A stretch of DNA of 64,000 bases from Oceaniferula flava. Its GTDB lineage: Bacteria > Verrucomicrobiota > Verrucomicrobiia > Verrucomicrobiales > Akkermansiaceae. Positions 20,045 to 27,542 of the stretch are shown one piece after another. Under the pieces are notes generated by a model that was not told the origin of the DNA, ran no database searches, and saw only the letters and a list, made by a program, of their open reading frames with translations. Within the stretch, counting starts at the first letter, position 1. Every line of letters starts with the position of its first letter. The stretch covers positions 43,398 through 107,397 of the forward strand of contig NZ_JAFBGL010000012.1 of the NCBI RefSeq assembly GCF_016811075.1, written 5' to 3'. The translations under genes were made by a program, and so were the position numbers.

Positions 20045-20078
20045 AGCCCCATGATCTCTCGAGGTCATGGGGCTTTTT
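20045..20078 (+). terminator. Intrinsic terminator of hpf
   Basis: AGCCCCATGA (20045-20054) pairs perfectly with TCATGGGGCT (20065-20074) around a 10-nt loop, and five T follow. It lies 18 nt past the hpf stop codon. Confidence 0.95.
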
Positions 20079-20118
20079 CGTGCTTTCATCACTGGCCATT
20101 CCTTCTTAATTTCACAAC

Positions 20119-20601
20119 ATGATCAAAACCCTCATTTTACTCAGCGCCTTCCTCATCGCCTCACTGCACGCCCAAGACAGCGGTGCCGATAACAAACGCC
20201 CCACCCTCTACCCCTTCGATGTCACCATAGGAGGCCAGAAAGCGGTCATGCAGGAGGGCAACATCCTCTTTGCCGTCATTGAAAATCCGGTGAAGCCGGA
20301 TGCTTTGTTAGAAATCGAACAGCAAGCTCCGATGCTCATCATCAATGCCTTCAAGGTGAATGAAAAGGGTGAGGTCATGCAGCCGGGACAACAACCGGCC
20401 ATCATCTTCGCCCGCAACACCCAATCCACCAAACTTGATGCCACAATGGACAAGCAGCAGCTACAAGCAGGCCGCTACCTCGCGAACATCGTCGCCAACG
20501 GCACGACCTCGCGAGTGGTCTTCGTGGTCGAAGACAAATCCGGAAAATTCAAGGTCCCCAGCCTGAAGTCACTGGTGGATTACTTGAAGAAAAAGCAGTA
20601 A
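20119..20601 (+). CDS. Small secreted protein
   Basis: This 160-residue protein has a signal peptide (MIKTLILLSAFLIASLHAQ) and a mature domain of about 140 residues with alternating strands (YPFDVTIGGQKAVMQEGNIL, QPAIIFARNTQSTKLDATMD, GRYLANIVANGTTSRVVFVV). That layout suggests a beta-sandwich. No catalytic or metal motif is evident. It begins 40 nt after the hpf terminator and lies 42 nt before the sulfatase gene in the same direction, so the pair may be co-transcribed. Function unknown. Confidence 0.75.
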   Translation: MIKTLILLSAFLIASLHAQDSGADNKRPTLYPFDVTIGGQKAVMQEGNILFAVIENPVKPDALLEIEQQAPMLIINAFKVNEKGEVMQPGQQPAIIFARNTQSTKLDATMDKQQLQAGRYLANIVANGTTSRVVFVVEDKSGKFKVPSLKSLVDYLKKKQ

Positions 20602-20643
20602 TTTCGAGACATCAAGGTGCGTAGTCATCCCCTAGATCCCCCT

Positions 20644-22083
20644 ATGACCCCGCGCCTAACATTACTGCTCAGCCTGACCATCCCGGCTGTCCTTTCCCAA
20701 GCAAGTGCTGCCGCTGACACTGTGGCGGAAAAACCTCACATCGTGCTGGTGATGTCAGACGACCAAGGTTGGGGAGACACCGGCTACAACGGTCATCCAT
20801 TCGTGCAAACACCCAGCCTGGACGCTATGGCGAAGAGCGCCTTGGTGTTCGATCGCTTTTACGCCGCGGCACCGGTCTGCTCGCCTACACGAGCCAGCGT
20901 TCTGACCGGGCGATCGCCGATCCGCTGCAAGGTGCCGAACCACGGTCGCTACATGCGCCCCCACGAGCATACGATCGCAGAAAGCTTGAAGGCTGCCGGT
21001 TATGTCACCGGCATCTTCGGCAAGGTGCACCTTGGCTCAGGACAAGCCCATTCCACCTGCAACCCCACCGGCATTGGCTTCGACGAGTGGGTGATCGGCC
21101 TGAATTTTTTTGATAACAACCCCTACTTAAGCCGCAATGGCATCGTTGAGCAGCGTCAGGGGAAGGGCACGGTGATCACCATCGACGACACCCTAGCATT
21201 CCTGGAAAAACACAAGGACGGAGACATGCCGATGTTTGCGGTCGCCTGGTTCCCTTCGCCGCACGATCCCCATGTAGAGACGCCTGAGAATCGCCAGCTG
21301 TATCAGGGAAAACCCCAGGCCGGATACTACCGTGAAATCACTCTGATGGACCAACAAGTCGGCCGACTACGCAAGCAGCTGCGCGAACTCAAGATCGCCG
21401 AGAATACCATCCTCCTCTTCTGCAGCGACAATGGCGGACTGAATCCCAACACCTCTGGCGGCAGAGCGAAAAAGGGCAGCATCTATGAGGGAGGGCTACG
21501 TGTGCCGGCCCTCATGGAGTGGCCCCTGCGCCAGCTCCGCGGACGCATCGCGGCGCCCGTTTCCACCTCCGATATTTACCCCACATTGATGGCGATGGCG
21601 GGGATTGAATGGTCCCCGGCGCATCCTCTCGACGGTATCGACATCAGCCCGATCCTTGCCGGCGAGGTGATGCAGCGACCTCGACCGATCGGCTTCTGGC
21701 ATCTGTTTCAGAAAGGGCAGGCCACCTACAGCGATCGCACACTCGCCGCGATCATGAAGAAACAGCAGGCGGGTGCGTCCGAGCCTCACGATCCGCCACG
21801 GATGCACAAAGACGTTTACGATTTCCCCCAATTTGAGGAAAACAAGGCGACCGGCCATGCTGCATGGAACGATTGGCCGTGGAAATTACACCAGATCAAC
21901 GGCAGCGAATACCAGCTTTACCACCTGGAGAACGATCCCAGCGAAAGCAAGGACCTGAGCCGTGACCCCCAGCACGCTGAGCGCCTTCGAAACATGCAAG
22001 ATGAGCTGCACCAATGGATGCGCTCGGTCGTCCGCAGCATCAATGGCGAGGATTATTCCGCCACGGAGATGAAGCGGAATTAG
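20644..22083 (+). CDS. Secreted Cys-type sulfatase
   Basis: A 479-residue arylsulfatase-family enzyme with a signal peptide (MTPRLTLLLSLTIPAVLSQA). The start at 20644 is preferred to an in-frame GTG at 20617. Metal residues are in MSDDQGWGDTG (Asp39, Asp40). The modification motif CSPTRASVLTG begins at Cys79, which must be converted to formylglycine; CxPxR sites can be matured by FGE or anaerobic SME, neither of which is in this window. Later landmarks are GIFGKVHLG, PHDPHVETPE and LLFCSDNGG. The substrate is probably a sulfated polysaccharide or its oligosaccharide product. Verrucomicrobia often carry many such sulfatases. It converges on the selenoprotein candidate with a 48-nt gap. Confidence 0.92.
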   Translation: MTPRLTLLLSLTIPAVLSQASAAADTVAEKPHIVLVMSDDQGWGDTGYNGHPFVQTPSLDAMAKSALVFDRFYAAAPVCSPTRASVLTGRSPIRCKVPNHGRYMRPHEHTIAESLKAAGYVTGIFGKVHLGSGQAHSTCNPTGIGFDEWVIGLNFFDNNPYLSRNGIVEQRQGKGTVITIDDTLAFLEKHKDGDMPMFAVAWFPSPHDPHVETPENRQLYQGKPQAGYYREITLMDQQVGRLRKQLRELKIAENTILLFCSDNGGLNPNTSGGRAKKGSIYEGGLRVPALMEWPLRQLRGRIAAPVSTSDIYPTLMAMAGIEWSPAHPLDGIDISPILAGEVMQRPRPIGFWHLFQKGQATYSDRTLAAIMKKQQAGASEPHDPPRMHKDVYDFPQFEENKATGHAAWNDWPWKLHQINGSEYQLYHLENDPSESKDLSRDPQHAERLRNMQDELHQWMRSVVRSINGEDYSATEMKRN

Positions 22084-22131
22084 CCGAGACCAAGCGTCAA
22101 TGGGCAAGGCTGGAGATCTAGAACCTCTCCC

Positions 22132-22296
22132 CTATTGCTCCTCGGTCTTGCTCTTTTTCTTCGACTTCTTTTCCTTGTTCTCACCCGGAGAACATTTGCC
22201 GGACATTCATGTATCCACCCCGATGGCGGGGAGAATCCATAACTGCAATGCGAAGTAGAGGGCGATCATGCCGATGAAAAACCAGATTGTGTCCAT
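22132..22296 (-). CDS. Candidate small membrane selenoprotein (in-frame TGA read as Sec)
   Basis: On the minus strand an ATG at 22296 opens a reading frame of 29 codons encoding one membrane helix (MDTIWFFIGMIALYFALQLW then ILPAIGVDT). It meets TGA at 22209-22207 and continues in the same frame with MSGKCSPGENKEKKSKKKSK and TEEQ to TAG at 22134-22132. Read through, the product is 54 residues: a helix, a U-MSGKC motif (Sec30, Cys35) and a very basic tail. A 7-bp hairpin starts 12 nt after the TGA (separate entry). Alternatives are two adjacent tiny genes or a nonsense mutation. It lies 31 nt downstream of the truncated haemoglobin gene, probably in one operon with it. Gene-finders would miss it. 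Confidence 0.6.
22176..22194 (-). promoter_or_regulatory. Putative bacterial SECIS hairpin
   Basis: On the mRNA sense strand TGTTCTC (22194-22188) pairs perfectly with GAGAACA (22182-22176) around the 5-nt loop CGGGT. The stem begins 12 nt after the TGA, and the loop lies 19 nt after it, inside the roughly 16-37 nt window known for bacterial SECIS elements. A G near the 5' side of the loop is also expected and present. Confidence 0.55.
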
Positions 22297-22327
22297 GGTG
22301 GGACACTACTCCCGTTTCGGCAGACCG

Positions 22328-22699
22328 CTACTGATTCTTCATATTGTGTGCGACCATGGTGAAGAAGGTGCGCAGGTCCATCTGGATCGATGCCGGCACC
22401 TTGGTTTCATCCATTGCCGCATCCATCAGCTCAAGCCAGCGCACGGCTTCCGCTTCGCCAATGGCAAAAGGAGCGTGACGCATGCGCAAGCGAGGGTGCC
22501 CACGCTTTGCCTGGTAACGGGGATCATTACCAAAGCGAAACAGCAGGAAATCACGCAAGCGCTCTTCAGCCCCGGCCATGTCCTCCTCGGGGTACATCGG
22601 GCCAATCAGGTCGTCCGTTTTAATCCGCTTGTAAAAGGCGGCGCACAACTTGGTAAACCCGGCTTCGCCGAGGATGGTGTAAATGACAGCTTCGTCCAT
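22328..22699 (-). CDS. Group II truncated haemoglobin
   Basis: A 123-residue haem protein of the 2-on-2 globin fold. It starts MDEAVIYTILGEAGFTKLCA and contains the distinctive segment RLRMRHAPFAIG, whose His (about residue 74) is the proximal haem ligand in trHbO/YjbI-type proteins, followed by Trp in EAVRWLELM (TrpG8). Group II proteins bind O2 or NO and may act in NO/peroxide chemistry. The small selenoprotein candidate follows 31 nt downstream and argG ends 62 nt upstream, all on the same strand. Confidence 0.9.
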   Translation of the reverse strand: MDEAVIYTILGEAGFTKLCAAFYKRIKTDDLIGPMYPEEDMAGAEERLRDFLLFRFGNDPRYQAKRGHPRLRMRHAPFAIGEAEAVRWLELMDAAMDETKVPASIQMDLRTFFTMVAHNMKNQ

Positions 22700-22720
22700 G
22701 GTGAGTTAATTGGCTAATTT

Positions 22721-22742
22721 GTTGACTGGCTGAGCAGTCAAC
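22721..22742 (-). terminator. Hairpin between argG and the globin gene
   Basis: GTTGACTG (22721-22728) pairs with CAGTCAAC (22735-22742), 6-nt loop, about 20 nt past the argG stop. There is no T-run, so it may be a processing or attenuation site rather than a full terminator. Confidence 0.4.
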
Positions 22743-22761
22743 TCATCAACCAGTGAACCGG

Positions 22762-24045
22762 TTAACCATTCTGGCGCGCGCTGGCCTTGAGGCGCAGGGC
22801 GTTCAGAGCGATGAAGCCGGTGGCGTCGTTCTGGTTGTAGGCCTCTTCGGCTCCACCTTCCATCGTCGCGACGTCTTCGCTGTAGAGCGAGAGCGGCGAG
22901 CGGCGACCTGCTTGCATGCAGTTGCCTTTGTAAAGCTTGAGGCGAACTTCGCCGGAAACCGTCTGTTGGGTCGAGGTGACCAGCGCCTGAATGGCTTCGC
23001 GTTCCGGAGCAAACCAGAAACCGTTGTAAACCAGCTGAGAGTATTTGGTGATGAGGTCATCACGCACATACTGGGCTTCGCGATCCATCGTAAGAGTCTC
23101 CAAGTCACGGTGAGCGGCGAGGATGATGGTGCCGCCGGGTGTTTCATACACACCACGTGACTTCATCCCGACAAAGCGGTTCTCCACGATGTCCACCCGA
23201 CCGATGCCGTGCTTGCCACCGAGGAAGTTCAGAACGCGCATCACGCCGTAGGGCGAGAGCAGGGTGTAGCCGTCTTTTTCACCTTCCACTTTGAAGTCGC
23301 CAAGGTCAGCGATGACTTTTTCCAATCCGTCATACTGAAGACCGATGATGTTACCTTTTTCGAAGAGGAACTGCACATACTCGGGAGTGTCAGGAGCTTC
23401 TTCAGGAGAAACGGAGAGCACATACATGTCGCGATCGGCTTCGCCGGTGGCATCGTGCCAGGTGTCTTCCAGGTCGCCGGCTTCGAAGGAAATGTGAAGC
23501 AGGTTACGGTCCATCGAGTAGGGCTTCTTCTTGGAGGCGGTCACGTCGATGCCGTGCTCTTCGCAGTAGGCAATCATTTCGGAGCGACCGGGGAACTGGG
23601 CACGAAACTCGTCGTCACGCCAAGGGGCGATCATTTTGATGTCCGGGGCGAGTGCCGCCACGGAGAGCTCGAAGCGAACCTGGTCGTTGCCTTTTCCGGT
23701 AGCACCGTGCGCGATGGCATCGGCACCTTCTTTGATCGCCACATCCACCATGCCTTTGGAAATGCAGGGACGTGCGATGGAAGTGCCGAGCAGGTAACGG
23801 CCTTCGTAAAGGGCGTTGGCCTGGAACATTGGGTAGATGTAGTCGGCAGCAAATTCTTCTTTCAGATCACCGATGTAGCACTTGCTGGCGCCTGTTTTCA
23901 GGGCCTTTTCCTCCAGCCCATCAAGTTCTTCACCCTGTCCGACGTCCGCGCAGTAAGCGATGACCTCGGCATTGTATTTTTCCTTGAGCCAGAGAAGAAG
24001 AACTGAGGTATCAAGACCTCCGGAGTAAGCGACGACGATTTTCAT
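22762..24045 (-). CDS. argG: Argininosuccinate synthase
   Basis: A 427-residue enzyme joining citrulline and aspartate with ATP, the penultimate step of arginine synthesis. The PP-loop motif [10 protein letters not shown] is at residues 6-15. Family signatures include [14 protein letters not shown] (about 87), [14 protein letters not shown] (about 113) and [13 protein letters not shown] (about 178). The C-terminal third ([35 protein letters not shown]) is complete. No other arginine gene is adjacent. It is the first gene of a minus-strand run that goes on to the truncated haemoglobin. Confidence 0.97.
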   Translation of the reverse strand: MKIVVAYSGGLDTSVLLLWLKEKYNAEVIAYCADVGQGEELDGLEEKALKTGASKCYIGDLKEEFAADYIYPMFQANALYEGRYLLGTSIARPCISKGMVDVAIKEGADAIAHGATGKGNDQVRFELSVAALAPDIKMIAPWRDDEFRAQFPGRSEMIAYCEEHGIDVTASKKKPYSMDRNLLHISFEAGDLEDTWHDATGEADRDMYVLSVSPEEAPDTPEYVQFLFEKGNIIGLQYDGLEKVIADLGDFKVEGEKDGYTLLSPYGVMRVLNFLGGKHGIGRVDIVENRFVGMKSRGVYETPGGTIILAAHRDLETLTMDREAQYVRDDLITKYSQLVYNGFWFAPEREAIQALVTSTQQTVSGEVRLKLYKGNCMQAGRRSPLSLYSEDVATMEGGAEEAYNQNDATGFIALNALRLKASARQNG

Positions 24046-24148
24046 GATATGCGTAAGTTAAAGTAGATGGATGTCCCAGGCAGTGAGACGGGCGGAGAAA
24101 AGCACGGGACGCGCTCAGAAGCAAGCCGTAAGGATCACGGCCCCAGCC

Positions 24149-24661
24149 TTAGACTTCTTGGCTGTCTTCGATCGGCTCACGGTCCTCGATGGTCTGCACT
24201 GGTTTCCCTCCGGGGAGCACCTTGCGCATGAGCTTTTTCAAGCCCCCCTCGGCGGCTTCGTGGGTGTTCTCAGCCTCGCGCATGGCACGCTCCCAGGCGG
24301 GGGCAAAGCCGGGTGCCTGCTCCCGCATCACGGTGACCGCGGTCTCCATCAGGTGCAGCTGTTTCATCTCGGCCCGCCCTGCCTTCTGCCCGACGGTGCT
24401 GAGATTCACCCTGAGGTTTTCGTTCTGTTCGCGCAGCTCGTCCAGCTGCTGCTGCAACTGCTCATTGCCCTTCGAGTTGATTTTCAGCTGGGTGTTGAGA
24501 TGGCCTTGCAGCTCCTGGTTTTCTTTGGAAATCCTTGCGTTCTCACTGCGCAGCGAGGTGACGTCCTTGCGCATCAGCTTCCAGGTCATGATGACTAAAA
24601 ATAATCCAACCATCAGCCCCCAGGTGAAGGGCTGCGAGATGATGTTCACAAAGGTATCCAT
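24149..24661 (-). CDS. Membrane-anchored coiled-coil protein
   Basis: This 170-residue protein has a single N-terminal membrane helix (about 12-29, PFTWGLMVGLFLVIMTW) followed by a long heptad-type coiled coil (about 33-100: SLRSENARISKENQELQGHL, GNEQLQQQLDELREQNENLR). A short amphipathic tail ends in an acidic stretch. It resembles anchored spacer proteins in general layout only. It is 103 nt upstream of argG on the same strand and divergent from the gene at 24786. Function unknown. Confidence 0.75.
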   Translation of the reverse strand: MDTFVNIISQPFTWGLMVGLFLVIMTWKLMRKDVTSLRSENARISKENQELQGHLNTQLKINSKGNEQLQQQLDELREQNENLRVNLSTVGQKAGRAEMKQLHLMETAVTVMREQAPGFAPAWERAMREAENTHEAAEGGLKKLMRKVLPGGKPVQTIEDREPIEDSQEV

Positions 24662-24785
24662 GGCAATATGATAAACCGAGTGCTCGTTTGGTCAATAATC
24701 GATCACCGATTGGAAAAGCGGTCTCCAATTGTAATAGGCGCGCTCAACACGACACGATATCGTCCTAACAACCAAGGAGACCACC

Positions 24786-25199
24786 ATGAATCTAACGAAG
24801 TTCAAAAAAACCATCGGCAAAAACAATCCTGAAAAAGGACTGCACAGCCTGGTGGGAGCCCAAAAGGGAGAACACCGCGATGCCCTACCGAGCACCGTGC
24901 GGGTCAAGGGGGTCTACCGCTCCGTGGACCATGGTCGCTCCGGTAATTTCTTCGGCGTCCTCGCTTACATCGTCGCTTTGTTTTTCTGCGTGATGATGGT
25001 GTTGAGCATTCTCGATACCAGCTTCGGCCACCCGCTTTCCTACCTCTTCATCGGGGTGCTGCCGGTGCATGCTTTTGCCATGGTTTCCGATGGGATCAAT
25101 TCCAGCAAAACACCCTGGGCGCTGAAAACCATCAAGCTGTTCTGGATCACCGGTGCTTTGGTGGTCGTGACCATCTTTCTGCTGCCAGGTCGGTTCTAG
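24786..25199 (+). CDS. Three-helix membrane protein
   Basis: A 137-residue protein preceded by one of the clearest Shine-Dalgarno sequences in the window (AAGGAG, 8 nt before the ATG). The N-terminal 50 residues are basic and polar; three helices follow (about 55-77 NFFGVLAYIVALFFCVMMVL, 83-104 LSYLFIGVLPVHAFAMV, 117-134 FWITGALVVVTIFLL). No family recognised. The strong ribosome site suggests abundant expression. Confidence 0.75.
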   Translation: MNLTKFKKTIGKNNPEKGLHSLVGAQKGEHRDALPSTVRVKGVYRSVDHGRSGNFFGVLAYIVALFFCVMMVLSILDTSFGHPLSYLFIGVLPVHAFAMVSDGINSSKTPWALKTIKLFWITGALVVVTIFLLPGRF

Positions 25200-25281
25200 C
25201 AAAACCCCTCACTCTGCTGTCGCACTCTCACGGGATTTTGATTGGTGCTGAGATCACCGTTTGCTATCGCTAAGGGTCACA

Positions 25282-26787
25282 ATGACCAAGCAGATTCACG
25301 CTTATTGCTTTGCCTTCATGCTCGCCAGCCCCTGCCTCGCTCAGGAGTCGACCATGAAACCTCACAGCGCGCTTCAGTATGCGGAGAACCCACCGATGGA
25401 GGTGATCACCCGGATGCCTCCGCCGCTGCCGAAGGCGACTGAAAAATTTGACATTCGCCCCGGCTACAAGCTCATCACCACGATGAACGAGTTCCGCGAT
25501 GCCATCCGCCAGAGCAATCAGAAGATCCGGCTCAAACCCGGCATCTATCGCGCGAAAACCATGGACGCGCCGCTTGACCTCCCTTTCCGCGAAGGCATTC
25601 CCGGCGTCGGCAGGAATCGGAAAAAAGGCTACCAGGAACACATCTTCGCAGTGAATGGATCGAACAACTTCTTCGACCTGCGCGGTGTCGTGTTTGAAAC
25701 TCCCGTCTCCGTGGTCAGCAAGCTCACCGGCAAGGTTCACGCGGCGGACTCATGGCATATCAATGGCGCGCGCAACACCTTCATCGGTGGCTACTTTCGC
25801 AATGTGATCGATATGCCCTACCCCACCTACAACCCCACGGGCAACGAGTTCGAGGTCACCGGCGACCACAATCGCTTTTTCGACTGCACCTTCGTCATCC
25901 AAGGGTCCATCCCCTACGGCTACACGGATTTCTACGGCAAGGGTGCCGGCTCGTATGGTCGACTCGACAAACATTGCTTCATGTCCATCGACCACGCCAA
26001 CGACACCCAGCTGATCCGCTGCAAGGTCTATCAGCAATCGTTTGGCCACTGCGTACATTTCCACAACGTCGATGGAGCCCTGATCAAAGACTGCTTCTTC
26101 ACCGGCGCGATACGCCCCACCAATGACATTTTCAAAGAAGTCAAAGGTCGCGCTGTCGATAACGATTTCCACATGCTCTACCGGAAAAAGCAACCCATCC
26201 CCCGCGACCGCATGATCCCGCTCACAGAGGACGGCATCCGTTCCTACGACAACGTGAGAAACATCAAAGTGATCAATACCACCGTCGAGCGCATGCGTGG
26301 CGCGATTCAGCTGCTGTGCACCGGCGATGTGGAGTTGGAAAATGTCACCGTGCTGGAGCCGGGCGACTTTTCCTTCGATGTCTCCGCCGTGAAAGGCAGC
26401 AAGATCGTGATGAAAAACTGCCGCAGCGACGTCGCTTACAACCCGGTTTTCAATCTGACCCGAGGCGAGATCCCGAAAAAAGCCACCTACGAGCTCACCC
26501 TGCTCAGTCCACCCGAAGGGTCGGAACCCACCGATCGCACCAGCTTGGGCATCATCTGCGGCCAGCAGTGCACCTTCATCCTCAAGGAAGACCTAAAACG
26601 CCCGCTGCCGGAAAAAGTGAACTACTTGATCTGCGGCGGTCGCCAGGAACTGACCTCATCCACCATCGAGAACCGCACCAAGGCAAAGCTGATTCTGGAA
26701 AAGAATGTCACCAACTGCAAAATCACCTCCATCGGTCCGGTGGAGGACCGAGGCGAAAACAACCGGGTGATTCAGATCAGGCGATAA
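25282..26787 (+). CDS. Secreted right-handed beta-helix protein
   Basis: A 501-residue exported protein; the start at 25282 gives a signal peptide (MTKQIHAYCFAFMLASPCLA), and an in-frame TTG at 25261 was rejected. The rest shows short strands with turns typical of parallel beta-helices: NFFDLRGVVFETPVSVVSK, RFFDCTFVIQGSIPYGYTDF, DTQLIRCKVYQQSFGHCVHF, ALIKDCFFTGAIRP, NIKVINTTVERMRGAIQLLC and IVMKNCRSDVAYN. Such folds are used by polysaccharide lyases, glycoside hydrolases and epimerases. I cannot place a catalytic set or a CAZy family. It converges with the M50 protease gene (32-nt gap). Confidence 0.8.
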   Translation: MTKQIHAYCFAFMLASPCLAQESTMKPHSALQYAENPPMEVITRMPPPLPKATEKFDIRPGYKLITTMNEFRDAIRQSNQKIRLKPGIYRAKTMDAPLDLPFREGIPGVGRNRKKGYQEHIFAVNGSNNFFDLRGVVFETPVSVVSKLTGKVHAADSWHINGARNTFIGGYFRNVIDMPYPTYNPTGNEFEVTGDHNRFFDCTFVIQGSIPYGYTDFYGKGAGSYGRLDKHCFMSIDHANDTQLIRCKVYQQSFGHCVHFHNVDGALIKDCFFTGAIRPTNDIFKEVKGRAVDNDFHMLYRKKQPIPRDRMIPLTEDGIRSYDNVRNIKVINTTVERMRGAIQLLCTGDVELENVTVLEPGDFSFDVSAVKGSKIVMKNCRSDVAYNPVFNLTRGEIPKKATYELTLLSPPEGSEPTDRTSLGIICGQQCTFILKEDLKRPLPEKVNYLICGGRQELTSSTIENRTKAKLILEKNVTNCKITSIGPVEDRGENNRVIQIRR

Positions 26788-26819
26788 TGGCAGCATAGAC
26801 GCCGCAGCTAGGAGCGCAT

Positions 26820-27536
26820 TTAGTAAGCCGCGTCCCGATAGCCGACGTAGTTCTGGTAGGCCAAGTAACCGAACAAGAACAGGCCCATGGTCATCTGCAT
26901 GCCCATCATCAGGATCATCACCACCAGGCAGGCACTCAGGCTGATCTTGTGCATCAGCTTCCGAGATTTGACAAATTGATCCATGAACTGGCCTCCATCG
27001 AGTGGGAACACAGGGATCAGATTCAGCAACGACCACCAAACGTTGACCCAGATCATGGCATTGAGAAAGCCATAGATCGGGCGTTCGTCGGGGAAAATGT
27101 TCACCATGTATTCGTGCGGGATCATGGTGTAGCTGAGGTAGTAAAGCAGTCGCTGGTTCGCCTCAGGGGTCGGGAAGATCACATACAGGGCCACAATACT
27201 GATCGCCGCCAGCGCGAGACCGGCACCCGGACCGGCCAGAATCATGGCGCAGCGGTTACGCTTATCGAGTCGACCGCCCTGATGATAGGCCAGACCTCCC
27301 AGCGCCCAGAGTCGGATCCAGACGCTGCCGCCTCCGCGTTTCCAGCCTGTCAAGGCGTGCCCCAGCTCATGCCCTAACACCGAGATAAATCCTGCCATCA
27401 TGAACAGCAGAACACCGGTGTAGGCGGTCGGGTCGTTGCTCTTCAACGCATACCAGCCGCCACCGATATAGGCCATCACGAGCCAAAACCATGGCTCTAC
27501 CTCGACCGGGATTCCAAATATGGTGAACCTGAACAT
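26820..27536 (-). CDS. M50 (site-2-protease-type) membrane metalloprotease
   Basis: A 238-residue multi-helix protein with the zinc motif HELGH at residues 56-60 inside a helix (GFISVLGHELGHALTGW), and the third ligand motif NLIPVFPLDGGQ (about 179-190). Helices flank both. No PDZ or CBS domain is present, so it is a minimal M50B-type intramembrane protease. Substrate unknown. It follows leuA by only 6 nt on the minus strand, so it is translated from the same transcript. No functional link to leucine synthesis is obvious. Confidence 0.87.
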   Translation of the reverse strand: MFRFTIFGIPVEVEPWFWLVMAYIGGGWYALKSNDPTAYTGVLLFMMAGFISVLGHELGHALTGWKRGGGSVWIRLWALGGLAYHQGGRLDKRNRCAMILAGPGAGLALAAISIVALYVIFPTPEANQRLLYYLSYTMIPHEYMVNIFPDERPIYGFLNAMIWVNVWWSLLNLIPVFPLDGGQFMDQFVKSRKLMHKISLSACLVVMILMMGMQMTMGLFLFGYLAYQNYVGYRDAAY

Positions 27537-27542
27537 GCTCTG

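Noticed and set aside
23209..24006. 265-codon plus-strand frame across argG
   Set aside because: Fully covered by argG, whose motifs are unambiguous.
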